Assembly: GCA_026708385.1 (NCBI GenBank)
Contig: JAPOVA010000048.1
Coordinates: forward strand, 1 to 64,000
Direction of reading: 5' to 3'
From: Simkaniaceae bacterium
GTDB lineage: Bacteria > Chlamydiota > Chlamydiia > Chlamydiales > Simkaniaceae
Length of the DNA stretch: 64,000 nucleotides
In this document: piece after piece, positions 20,695 to 28,265 of the stretch
How positions within the stretch are numbered: position 1 is the first letter of the stretch
How the letters are laid out: each line of letters starts with the position of its first letter
Program-made: the position numbers and the translations under genes
Notes under the pieces: model-generated
Seen by the model: the letters and a program-made list of their open reading frames with translations, nothing else
Told to the model about the DNA's origin: nothing
Database searches by the model: none

Positions 20695-21059
20695 CTCTTT
20701 CTTCTCTTTTTTCCTTTTGTGAAGCCGAAAGGCTACGACAAACGGCCTTTCCGGTCAATAGGAAGGAATTTGACGGCCTTTCCGAGACGTAATCACACTA
20801 CTCTGCGGTGTCCCCGTCGTCCCCCTTGGTGGTTCTCTCTCATCCCGCGCGCGCAAAACATGGAAGTCATGGGGCGAGCTCCGAGCGCAAATGCGTCCGA
20901 TCATTTCCAACACCATGGGCGAGCACCCCCATTTTTCTCCTTAAGCCCCTGTATACAAGTGTCATCGGCGTTAAAAGTCCACGAATAATCGCATTAAAAT
21001 GAAAAGCTTTGCTCGGGACAATTTCCGCCCCTATGGGTGTGGATTACGACCTGAGTTTT
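20695..21059. other. Intergenic region with short direct repeats
   Basis: About 365 bases upstream of the small membrane-protein gene and downstream of ybeY. A 12-base word acggcctttccg occurs twice, near 20740 and 20775, with complementary pieces nearby that could form hairpins. Open frames in this stretch show nothing recognisable. Confidence 0.5.
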
Positions 21060-21548
21060 TCAACACGATCCTGTCTCGGTGTTGTGAGTAGTGTATCCGT
21101 GATTATCCAAAAGTAGACCGTTTCGGCACAAGTAGTTCATGCATCCGATCTCTTCTTGTCTCATAATCTTTTTTTGTTCCGGAAGTTCATCTTCATATCC
21201 GATCAGGTGTAGGATGCCGTGCACCATGTAGAGGGAGAGTTCTTCGTAGGGAGAGAGGTTGTGTGTGCGTGCATATGCCAGGGTGACTGTCGTGCAGATA
21301 AAAATTTCTCCCAAGATGTGGTACTCGGATCTCTCTTCGGGGCTATCGATCGGAACGGAAATACAGTCGGTAGGAGAGGGGTCTCGGAAAAACCGATCGT
21401 GTAGACCGGATATGGTGACATCATCGACGAAATAGAAGGAGACTTCGTCGGTTTCGATGTTGTTGAAGTGAAGAAGGGAGGAGGCCAGCCGTACGACCTG
21501 CTCGGGCCGGATGCGCAATACCTCTTGGTTGTCGAAGCAACGCACCAC
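21060..21548 (-). CDS. ybeY: Endoribonuclease YbeY (rRNA maturation factor)
   Basis: A 162-residue metal-dependent RNase used in 16S rRNA 3' end processing and ribosome quality control. The zinc signature reads HGILHLIGYEDELPEQ. The first two His ligands are present, and the third position is Asp rather than the usual His, a variant I recall from Bacteroidetes-type YbeY. Start is a pair of GTG codons at 21548/21545 with no strong ribosome site. A run of ten C lies 12 bases upstream, and a 56-codon basic protein ends 46 bases before it on the same strand. Confidence 0.9.
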   Translation of the reverse strand: MVRCFDNQEVLRIRPEQVVRLASSLLHFNNIETDEVSFYFVDDVTISGLHDRFFRDPSPTDCISVPIDSPEERSEYHILGEIFICTTVTLAYARTHNLSPYEELSLYMVHGILHLIGYEDELPEQKKIMRQEEIGCMNYLCRNGLLLDNHGYTTHNTETGSC

Positions 21549-21559
21549 GACAGGTCGAC

Positions 21560-21569
21560 GGGGGGGGGG
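21560..21569 (-). repeat. C10 homopolymer upstream of ybeY
   Basis: Ten G on the plus strand lie between the stop of the small basic gene and the GTG start of ybeY. Length change here would alter spacing in the untranslated leader of ybeY without changing the protein. Confidence 0.9.
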
Positions 21570-21593
21570 TTGTAGGTAGCTCGTAACACCCCC

Positions 21594-21764
21594 CTATTTG
21601 ATCTTCGGCACGAAGGTGGTGTAGGAGGCAACTTCCCGAAACACATTAACATGCTCCTTGAAGCCCTTCGGCAACAGATCCTTTTTGGAACCCGTCTTTA
21701 CCGATCCGTAGGAAGGCTTCCGAGGACACCGCTTCAGTCGGTCCTTCTTGCTCACCCTAGTCAT
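21594..21764 (-). CDS. Small basic protein upstream of ybeY
   Basis: A 56-residue, strongly basic open frame (MTRVSKKDRLKRCPRKP at the start, TTFVPKIK at the end), ATG to TAG, in the same direction as ybeY and 46 bases before it. Regular spacing of Lys/Arg and absence of low-complexity filler suggest a real small nucleic-acid- or ribosome-binding protein. I do not recognise the family. GGAG lies 11 bases before the ATG. Confidence 0.55.
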   Translation of the reverse strand: MTRVSKKDRLKRCPRKPSYGSVKTGSKKDLLPKGFKEHVNVFREVASYTTFVPKIK

Positions 21765-22105
21765 CTCTGCCCGCTCCCACCGTGAACGTCAAGCCACCGC
21801 AGGGTAGCAAAAGTCGAGAACCGAGTCAAGCAGTTTTCGCCTTGTGTTCCGGAACCGCAGAGGTAAAGTACGACCCTCCCCCCATTCTTCGGACGCCCGT
21901 CCGCATACCGTGCTATCCGTGACGTGATGTTGGCGCACCCTCGAAAGAACGATTGAAAACACTTAGGAGGACTGCGGAAATGTCGGTCCTGATGAGAGAC
22001 GGCTATCCGGACCCCTTGGCTGATTGTTCAAGCAGGATCACCCCGATCAAGATTCGGCCATTACCGCACAGCTCACGGAAGTGTTAGGCTCGGACCTCTC
22101 CGACC
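21765..22105. other. Low-information stretch with a tiny ORF
   Basis: Mostly featureless. A 35-codon frame at 21980-22087 (plus; MSVLMRDGYPDPLADC) has an excellent AGGAGG nine bases upstream, but its end lies in a sequence repeated at 25873, so it may be a leader peptide or a broken gene start rather than a functional product. Confidence 0.4.
22029..22090 (+). repeat. Dispersed repeat, copy 1
   Basis: About 60 bases beginning caccccgatcaagattcggc that align at roughly 70% identity, without gaps at first, to 25879-25935. In one frame both copies read HPDQ...TAQ.TEV. Confidence 0.6.
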
Positions 22106-22988
22106 TCATGGGAAGTTGCCGGGGAGTTGGCATCGTTTTCGAAGGGATCTCTTCTCCTTATACGGCCCTCTCTCCTCCCTTCTACGGCAACATGCATGGG
22201 CGAGGGCCTCTCTTATCTCCTTACGCCCCCACTTCGTACGGACTACCCGGAGACAAGTTCGCACCACAATTCCGGCGGAAGGAATCACAGTAGAGCCGAG
22301 ACCGACACCAAGCCCCGCAATTCCTCCGAGCACCCATCCCAAAGTAGATAGTGCTCCGGTACGTCCGGAACTCACGACGGTAGCAGCCGGTACGACGGCC
22401 GAGCCGATCTTCAGCCTCTTGTCAAACTCCTTTCCCCGTATCCTTATGGGTGTAGCTCTTTCGTAAAGAGACCCTTCAACTCCGGAGGTGACATCACGAT
22501 CACTTTGCATAAAGAAAGGTATGCCTGAAATATAGAGGTCCCTCCGCGGTGTAGTGTGGGTATCATCTTCTCGCCTAGTCCGCAAGTAACGGTTGTGGGA
22601 ACTTGATCCGTCATTTTCCCTAAGTGCATCACTTGTAGAAGGAGATTATGGCACGGAGGGGTTCTGCATGGCAAATCTACAATGACCGATCCCCATTCCT
22701 CTTCTTTAGAATCCGGAGTGAAATCGACATCAACCCCTCCGGGAATGAGTGTGGCAGTACCTTTTCGCAAACACTCTTCGGCAAACCCCTCCACCATCCC
22801 ATCGGGAACAAAGCTCTGCGTATCTTCTTTTTTTTCAGGCTCTTCACCGGGAGAGAGATCGGTGTCGTAACCCAAGTCTGCCAACCGATCCTCAGCTCTC
22901 TCGGAGCACTATCGGGTCCGAAGAAAACCATGACGGGAATGATGGTGAGCAAACCGGGAGGGAGTAAAACGGATAACAAGGTTTTCAC
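22106..22988 (-). pseudogene. Frame-disrupted hydrophobic/acidic protein gene
   Basis: Three overlapping minus-strand frames look like pieces of one gene. The frame from 22988 gives a signal-like start (MKTLLSVLLPPGLLTIIPVM). The next frame (to 22444) gives an acidic, well-formed segment with LGYDTDLSPGEEPEKKED and VPDGMVEGFAEECLRKG. The third (22585 to 22106) gives a Gly-rich membrane segment GWVLGGIAGLGVGLG and a basic tail. No single frame covers all parts. Either the gene has two frameshifts, or these are separate small genes. There is no recognisable family. The Gly-rich segment resembles the other small membrane proteins of this region. Confidence 0.4.
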
Positions 22989-23190
22989 TGTGCCTCCCGG
23001 TTGACGGTTTATCGACCTTGTAAATGAAATAGATTGATTTCAATAATATTTTATCATTGATCCCTATCAACGTTGATGATAAGGTTCTTTCCCGGCGGTA
23101 GGACATCCGGAGTATGGGACAACAAAAAATAATACAAAGAAACTAAAAACTCTTTTCTTGGTATCCTCAAATTTTGGTTTCACTGAAACA

Positions 23191-23325
23191 ATGAGGGGCA
23201 CTACCATTAGAGAGTTTGGATATTATTTACTTATTATTAATGTAGATTTTTCTTTAATTATATTACTGTTGGTACCGTTTGCTTGGATTGTGGCTTTGGT
23301 GGCTTACGTGCCGGAAGCAAGATGA
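23191..23325 (+). CDS. Short membrane peptide (44 residues)
   Basis: ATG at 23191 to TGA at 23323-23325 encodes a peptide that is almost entirely one hydrophobic helix (FSLIILLLVPFAWIVALVAYV). The stop overlaps the start of the GAGGAGG ribosome site of the next gene, which suggests coupling. No ribosome site is seen before its own ATG. It lies in a markedly AT-rich patch. It could be a leader or a chance frame. Confidence 0.35.
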   Translation: MRGTTIREFGYYLLIINVDFSLIILLLVPFAWIVALVAYVPEAR

Positions 23326-23340
23326 GGAGGTATACACAAA

Positions 23341-23655
23341 ATGTTGGGGAAAATAGCTATAGGAATCGTTGTGGGGGGGATCATTCTAGGTCTGTTGCCT
23401 AAGATTTTTGAGATGATCGCTCTGGGAATAAATGCGATACGGCTACGTTGGAAAGAGAGAGAGGAAGAAGAGGTAGAGCTGTTTTCCGAGGAAGAAATGA
23501 GAGAGAGACGGAAAAAAATAGCCCATTGCCTCGCAATCGGAGGGAGTGTTCTCCTTGTATGTGGTCCTATCGGATGGCTGGCATCTTTACTGATATGGGG
23601 AATGGCCGCCGCCCTCCATCCGAAGAAAAAACAGCCACCCCCGGATGCACCCTAA
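23341..23655 (+). CDS. Two-helix small membrane protein
   Basis: A 104-residue protein with an excellent GAGGAGG nine bases before ATG 23341. Residues 1-28 form a hydrophobic helix, residues 37-62 a highly charged Arg/Glu stretch, and residues 63-92 a second hydrophobic helix (CLAIGGSVLLVCGPIGWLASLLIWGMA is split by Gly/Pro), followed by the tail PKKKQPPPDAP. I do not recognise it. Its surroundings suggest a host-interaction or accessory membrane protein. Confidence 0.65.
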   Translation: MLGKIAIGIVVGGIILGLLPKIFEMIALGINAIRLRWKEREEEEVELFSEEEMRERRKKIAHCLAIGGSVLLVCGPIGWLASLLIWGMAAALHPKKKQPPPDAP

Positions 23656-24049
23656 ACCTAAAATCTACACATAATGAGGTGGCGCATAAGATAGATCATT
23701 CGGACCTTGGTAAAAATGTAGCCTTACTTCTCCCTTGAATTTTTCTTCGTACGGATGCGCCTTCTCAGCTCCTATCGAACGGATGGAGGAATCGTCTTCA
23801 TGGAGCACTCCCCGCAACGTATCGAGGGAGAGTGTAATCGGATGATCGAGATCGGACTTTCTCCGGTGAGATATCGTGTCTTTGCGTTCATATTTCGGCC
23901 TGATACCTCTCGGAAGGGGGAATAAAAAACCGCGACCAAATTCAACCTTTTCTCTTTCAACCAAGGCAACCTATTCTCACTCTCCGTATCCTTTAAACTT
24001 GACATTACTGTTGTATAGGAATCGACTTCGAAAACTTTTGATGTAATGT
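23656..24049. other. No supportable gene
   Basis: About 390 bases. Minus-strand frames at 23665-23964 and 23772-24236 are open but have no ribosome site, motif or clean composition. Nothing else seen. Confidence 0.45.
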
Positions 24050-24463
24050 ATGTACATGCTCCCGTGTCATTTTCCGCAAAGGAGGCTAAATTTGCTTGGA
24101 AGACCGACAAGGGTGGCGGTGGGATGGTTGATATGTTGCGAATCTCACCCGGGAGTGACAACATCGCCTGTGCTCTTCGGATGCGGTGCTCTTTACGTAG
24201 GAATTCCCGTGATGCTTGCGATATCGATGCCGACAACGGTGTACGGAGGAGCGACGGTAGGTGGAACGGTGGCGGGTTTTACCGACGCTGTGCTTCCGGA
24301 GGTAAGTTATGGGGGCCTTGCATATGAGTGTTTTACGCAACCGGAGTGTGTAAAGTTTGCATCAAAAAAACGTGGTGTGAAAGTGGTTACCGCATCTTCT
24401 TTGCCTGATCCCACCACCGAACAACCCGGACCCGAAGCCGAGCCCTCCTTCACCCGAACCTAA
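24050..24463 (+). CDS. Hydrophobic protein with Pro-rich tail, possible Inc protein or remnant
   Basis: A 137-residue frame. Residues about 38-90 are hydrophobic and Gly-rich (LFGCGALYVGIPVMLAISM, then GGATVGGTVAGFTDAVL), and the tail ends in a Pro/Glu-rich segment PDPTTEQPGPEAEP. The first 35 residues read poorly, while an overlapping frame from 24046 (MYVHAPVSFSAKEAKF) looks more natural, so a frameshift near 24150 is possible. Similar in layout to the proteins at 20266 and 24803. No family recognised. Confidence 0.4.
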   Translation: MYMLPCHFPQRRLNLLGRPTRVAVGWLICCESHPGVTTSPVLFGCGALYVGIPVMLAISMPTTVYGGATVGGTVAGFTDAVLPEVSYGGLAYECFTQPECVKFASKKRGVKVVTASSLPDPTTEQPGPEAEPSFTRT

Positions 24464-24802
24464 ACCCGGCGTGTCCGGATGGTTAAGTGCGTGGTCCGTA
24501 GGAAACGAAGGGGTAACGGAGAATTCGTGGGCTGAGACCGAGGCTTAGCAAGAAGTTTTTATGTCTTGGATGCGGAAATCGGCGCATTCGATCCGTATCG
24601 GGATAGGATATCCGTGCAAATGTGTGGGAAAGAGGTAAGGTTATGGGATTAGGCGGGTTTCTCCGGGTTCCGGCTCCGTGGGTGCGTGGGTAATCTTCTT
24701 TTGTCTACCCGTGCGGTTCCGCTCGGTCGGCTTTTTTATTGCTTGTGCCTAAATCCGGCTCGTGATACGATGTCCTCAGATAGAATTGCGAGGGATATTA
24801 TT
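24464..24802. other. Intergenic
   Basis: About 340 bases between two small membrane-protein genes on the plus strand. No hairpin with a T run, no promoter pair I would defend, and no gene. Confidence 0.4.
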
Positions 24803-25228
24803 ATGCGGATGGAACTCGAACCCCTGATTGCCGTGGCACGTTCGTCTGTGGTCGTGCACGGGATAGGAGAGGTCGTTCCCGAAGAGGGTGTGCTCACGGT
24901 CAGCGATGTCGGTCAAGCGGCTATCGGGGAGGCCGTTCCCGAAGGAGGCCTTGTTTCCACGGTCGGTGATATCGGTCACGTGGCTGTCGAGGAGAGTGTG
25001 GACACGGTGTGTGATGAAAGTACCGAGACGCACCCGGCTGCTGCGATAGCTGATCTGTGCATATGCGTGGGTCTTCCCGTCGTTGCCGCGGTGGGAGCCG
25101 TAGCGGGAATCGCGGCAGGGATGCACGGGGGAATAGTGGGGGCTGTCTTGGGGATTTGCCTTCCTACCATTCCGACTGCGGGAGTGGCGGTCGCAGCCGT
25201 GTGCCTGTACGAGGTTGCGGATTGTTGA
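24803..25228 (+). CDS. Small Gly/Ala-rich hydrophobic protein, possible Inc protein
   Basis: A 141-residue protein. Residues about 20-70 contain two imperfect repeats (GEVVPEEGVLTVSDVG and GEAVPEGGLVSTVGDIG). Residues about 88-138 are two hydrophobic, Gly-rich segments (CVGLPVVAAVGAVAGIAAGM and GAVLGICLPTIPTAGVAVAA) with a short turn. No signal peptide. I prefer ATG 24803 because GAGGGA lies just upstream and the length then equals its neighbour at 20266; ATGs at 24686 and 24770 are in frame. Bilobed hydrophobicity suggests an inclusion-membrane-type type III substrate. Family not recognised. Confidence 0.55.
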   Translation: MRMELEPLIAVARSSVVVHGIGEVVPEEGVLTVSDVGQAAIGEAVPEGGLVSTVGDIGHVAVEESVDTVCDESTETHPAAAIADLCICVGLPVVAAVGAVAGIAAGMHGGIVGAVLGICLPTIPTAGVAVAAVCLYEVADC

Positions 25229-25878
25229 TAAGCCCCACGTCCTCTAGGTTGTGTGCTTAACTCGAGGAGAGAGAGTGTGTCTTGCTGTTGTTGTTTTCGT
25301 TCCGGCCAAGGTTCGTCCGGATCCGAGTCCCCGGATAAGGAATTCGAGGCCGTCACCTCCTCACCGGAGGCACCTTCTCGGAAAGCAGTGGTCTTAAAGC
25401 TTTCGGCCCGGCTCGCATCGTTCTTGTCGGGAAAGCCGTTGGGGCCGTCGGCCCTTCCGCGATGCTTGATACCGGTGATTACCACTGCTACACATGCACC
25501 TTTAGAGAAGATAGAGAAGAGAAACGTTGAGGTGATACTTCCCGTGACCCGCTCCCGGTTTTCTCCCAAGCGTAATTAGACTCCCCCCCGCTTGTTATTC
25601 GTACGCCCCTTCCTCACTACTCGTATCGATCTGCCGGGAGTACCATACCTTCATCGTATCCCGGGGCACCGTACCCACGCTTTGCACATTCCCGGGATGT
25701 ACTTAGATCCGTTATCCGCGGTGATTCGGCGTGCTCCTCGAAATCGGTCCGAACCAAACCCGCCCCCTTCGCGCAAAGACAAGGAGAAACGAGAAGGGAG
25801 AGGTGCCGGCTGTTCTACGATTACGGAGACCCGGTTGTTCCGAGAGAGACAAAATCGCTCGTCCGGTCGTTTACGCAC

Positions 25879-25935
25879 GCTCACCCCGATCAAAACTTAA
25901 CCACTACCGCACAACCCACGGAGGTATCAAACATC
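25879..25935 (+). repeat. Dispersed repeat, copy 2
   Basis: Matches 22029-22090 beginning with caccccgatcaa, in the same orientation about 3.85 kb away. See the first copy. Confidence 0.6.
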
Positions 25936-25975
25936 GGACCGATGTTCAAGGCGATCGGAAGAGCCGAAACAACAG

Positions 25976-25999
25976 GGGAGGGCCGGACTTTGCCCTCCC
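25976..25999. terminator. GC-rich perfect hairpin
   Basis: GGGAGGGC (25976-25983) pairs perfectly with GCCCTCCC (25992-25999) around an 8-base loop. No T run follows, so termination is only one possibility. Confidence 0.35.
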
Positions 26000-26083
26000 T
26001 TCCCGAATGCGTGTCTTAGGGGATACATCGAAGAAGAAAAGACTCGACGGGAGGCGGGATGTCCGGAAACGGTCTTTTTTTCC

Positions 26084-26242
26084 TTACCGAACGGGGGTCT
26101 TGGGTAGCCCCGTTACTTTCTTGTTCTCGCCGTCTTTCCAAAGGCCGAGCCTTCGCAAAACGTCGATGCGTTGAAATCTTTTAAGGACATTTCGCTTCTT
26201 AGCCGACCTGCCGGCTCGGCCATAGCTGGGGTGTCTGGACAT
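26084..26242 (-). CDS. Small basic protein of the Chlamydia-Verrucomicrobia type
   Basis: A 52-residue, Lys/Arg-rich protein opening MSRHPSYGRAGRSAKKRNVL and ending VTGLPKTPVR. From memory this matches a family of tiny basic, probably ribosome-associated proteins that is characteristic of Chlamydiae and Verrucomicrobia. Start ATG 26242 has AAGGAG directly upstream (a GTG/ATG further up is not needed). Monocistronic on the minus strand. It is a useful marker that the organism belongs to the PVC group. Confidence 0.75.
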   Translation of the reverse strand: MSRHPSYGRAGRSAKKRNVLKRFQRIDVLRRLGLWKDGENKKVTGLPKTPVR

Positions 26243-26403
26243 GATCTCCTTCCTCACCGGACGGGAATTCGACCGAAACCGGGGCACCCGGACACGATTC
26301 CCGCCTCATCCCGTTACCTCCCCGGAGAGTAGCAAAGCTCGGAAGCTCGGGTCAAGTGATTTCGAGCCCCTCGTACGCCTGTCGAAAGGAGGGGGTAGAG
26401 AGA

Positions 26404-26754
26404 ATGTGCGAAGCGCGCCGGAGGGGTAGAGGAGAAGACGTATACGATGTAGCAACAAGTAGTAGGGAAATCGCAATGGAGGTAGATAGACACGTAAACA
26501 CTTCCCTCGTAGTAGTCGGTAGCCAAGAAAACGGAACGGAGGTCGCACCTCTTCCGAATAAGGAGGGAACCGATGTCGAGTATCGAGACGGTGACGGCCT
26601 TACCCCCCTTATCGTTGCCGTTGTCTACGGACATGATCGGATCGTGGCACTCCCGATCGATGCGGGAGCCGGTATGTATGTGACCTATGACGGGCTTACG
26701 CCCCCCGAACTTTGCCTGAAGAATGCAAAGGAATACGATTGCAAACTACCTTAA
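26404..26754 (+). CDS. Short, worn ankyrin-like protein
   Basis: A 116-residue frame with AAAGGAGGG about ten bases before ATG 26404. Residues about 65-105 read as one good ankyrin repeat (GDGLTPLIVAVVYGHDRIV) and the start of another (YDGLTPPELCLKNAKE). The first 60 residues have no clear structure. The low repeat count and the end soon after the second repeat suggest a truncated relative of the larger ankyrin genes. Function unknown. Confidence 0.5.
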   Translation: MCEARRRGRGEDVYDVATSSREIAMEVDRHVNTSLVVVGSQENGTEVAPLPNKEGTDVEYRDGDGLTPLIVAVVYGHDRIVALPIDAGAGMYVTYDGLTPPELCLKNAKEYDCKLP

Positions 26755-26898
26755 AACGACGATTGAGGAGCAACGTATCATTCGGAGAACGGTAGCCGTG
26801 GTATGTCCGAACCTCCCCACGGCTAAAGCCGGGGGCTTCCTTTTACGAAGTGAAGGGTGTGGACGGAAATGCATCGCCGGCGTTACAATCGCTACGCC

Positions 26899-27510
26899 AT
26901 GGATACGGTCGGCCCGCCTACTCTTTTTTCCGTTGCCTTTTCCCTCTTTTTGCTCATGGATGCCGTGGGTAATGTACCCGTCTATATCAGCGTGTTGCGG
27001 AATATCCCCCCCGAACGTCAACGGAAAATTATCGTGCGTGAACTGTTAATTGCCCTGGGCATCATCGTCGGATTCGGATTTTTGGGAGACTATATTCTGG
27101 AACTGCTCCGTATTTCGGAAGGTACGATAAGGATAGCGGGGGGCATGATCCTCCTTATCATTGCCATCCGGATGATCTTTCCTCCGACGAACAAGGAACG
27201 GACCTGCGCGATGACGGACAAGGAGGAGCCGTTCGTCGTTCCTCTGGCCATTCCCATGGTGGCGGGGCCTGCCGTCTTAACGGCCGTCGCCATTTACTCG
27301 CACGAAGGGCATCGTCTCACGGTAAATCTTGCCATCATTGTCTCTTGGGTTGCTACTTTCGTGATCCTACTCTCGGCACCCTCCATCAGCAAGGTTTTGG
27401 GGCATCGCGGTATGATGGCTTGTGAGCGATTGATGGGACTTCTCCTGACCCTCCTTTCCGTGCAGATGTTGGTGGATGGTGTGCTCTTCGTTGCCCGCGT
27501 TGCACGATGA
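26899..27510 (+). CDS. MarC/YhgN family membrane protein
   Basis: A 203-residue, six-helix membrane protein of the MarC family (LFLLMDAVGNVPVYISVL near the start, PLAIPMVAGPAVLTAV in the middle). The family's transport role is not settled. Start ATG 26899 gives the family length; a GTG at 26857 is in frame. Its stop overlaps the truA start as ATGA, and map follows truA. A marC-map neighbourhood is, from memory, also found in Chlamydia. Confidence 0.92.
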   Translation: MDTVGPPTLFSVAFSLFLLMDAVGNVPVYISVLRNIPPERQRKIIVRELLIALGIIVGFGFLGDYILELLRISEGTIRIAGGMILLIIAIRMIFPPTNKERTCAMTDKEEPFVVPLAIPMVAGPAVLTAVAIYSHEGHRLTVNLAIIVSWVATFVILLSAPSISKVLGHRGMMACERLMGLLLTLLSVQMLVDGVLFVARVAR

Positions 27511-28265
27511 ACGTAAGGCTGATCGTAGCGTATGACGGCTCCGATTTTTTCGGATGGCAGGAAAACGGTGCGGGTCCCTCCGTCGAGGGGACTCTGCGCG
27601 CCGTTTTGGAAAGAATATTGCAACACCCCGTCTCGTTGCAAGTGGCAAGCAGGACTGACGCCGGAGTGCATGCGGAGGGACAGGTCGTCAACTTTATTTT
27701 ACCTAAACCCTATTCCCTCAAACGTTTGCATAGGGGTGTGAATGCCCTTCTTCCGAAGACGATCCGTCTTTTCGCTATCGACCCCATGCACGATTCCTTT
27801 CATCCGACATCGGATGCTATCGGAAAAGAGTATGAGTACCGGATCTGTTTTGCCGAAACGGCATCACCGTTTACGAGACGATTTGCCTGGCACTACCCCC
27901 GACCCTTGGACGCGGATGCGATGCGAGAGGGCGCCGGAGCACTTATCGGACGACACGACTTTACCGCATTTGCAAATGTCTCCGACAATACATTGCGTAT
28001 GCCATATTGTACCTTGACCCGGTTCGTCATCGAGGAGAATTTGCCCGATAAAACCCTTTGTTTTACCCTGCGCGCCGACCGATTTTTGTACAAAATGGTC
28101 CGTAATCTCGTCGGCACCTTGGTGGGTGTCGGCGCAGGGGAGGTGGCTTCCGATCGGATGGTCACGTTGCTCCTTTCTCGGGATAGAAGGGAGATCGGCG
28201 TAACCGCGCCCGCACACGGGCTTTGCTTACGAGAGGTGTTGTATACTCATGATCGAGCGGAATGA
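27507..28265 (+). CDS. truA: tRNA pseudouridine synthase TruA, copy 1
   Basis: A 252-residue enzyme that forms pseudouridine at positions 38-40 of the tRNA anticodon arm. The catalytic Asp lies in ASRTDAGVHAEGQV. YDGSDFFGWQ at the start and FLYKMVRNLVGTLVGVG near the end are family marks. It overlaps marC by ATGA and overlaps the map start by 17 bases, so the three genes form a tight operon. A second, divergent truA sits at 39904-40656. Confidence 0.95.
   Translation: MNVRLIVAYDGSDFFGWQENGAGPSVEGTLRAVLERILQHPVSLQVASRTDAGVHAEGQVVNFILPKPYSLKRLHRGVNALLPKTIRLFAIDPMHDSFHPTSDAIGKEYEYRICFAETASPFTRRFAWHYPRPLDADAMREGAGALIGRHDFTAFANVSDNTLRMPYCTLTRFVIEENLPDKTLCFTLRADRFLYKMVRNLVGTLVGVGAGEVASDRMVTLLLSRDRREIGVTAPAHGLCLREVLYTHDRAE

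Larger units (their letters stand above)
25229..26083. other. Stretch without a clear gene
   Basis: About 850 bases. A plus-strand frame at 25253-25579 (108 codons, GTG start, Ser/Pro-rich then VVLKLSARLASFLSGKP) and a minus-strand frame at 24976-25569 compete; neither has a convincing start. It holds a copy of a dispersed repeat (25879-25935) and a strong hairpin (25976-25999). Probably decayed or intergenic DNA. Confidence 0.4.

Noticed and set aside
21060-21548. Loss of the third zinc ligand of YbeY as an unusual feature
   Set aside because: GY-x-D in place of GYDH is, from memory, a normal variant in other phyla, so it is recorded in the annotation and not claimed as novel.
24976-25569. 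197-codon minus-strand frame
   Set aside because: Mostly antisense to the Gly-rich protein at 24803; TTG start without a ribosome site; Ala/Thr/Pro-rich as expected for a shadow.
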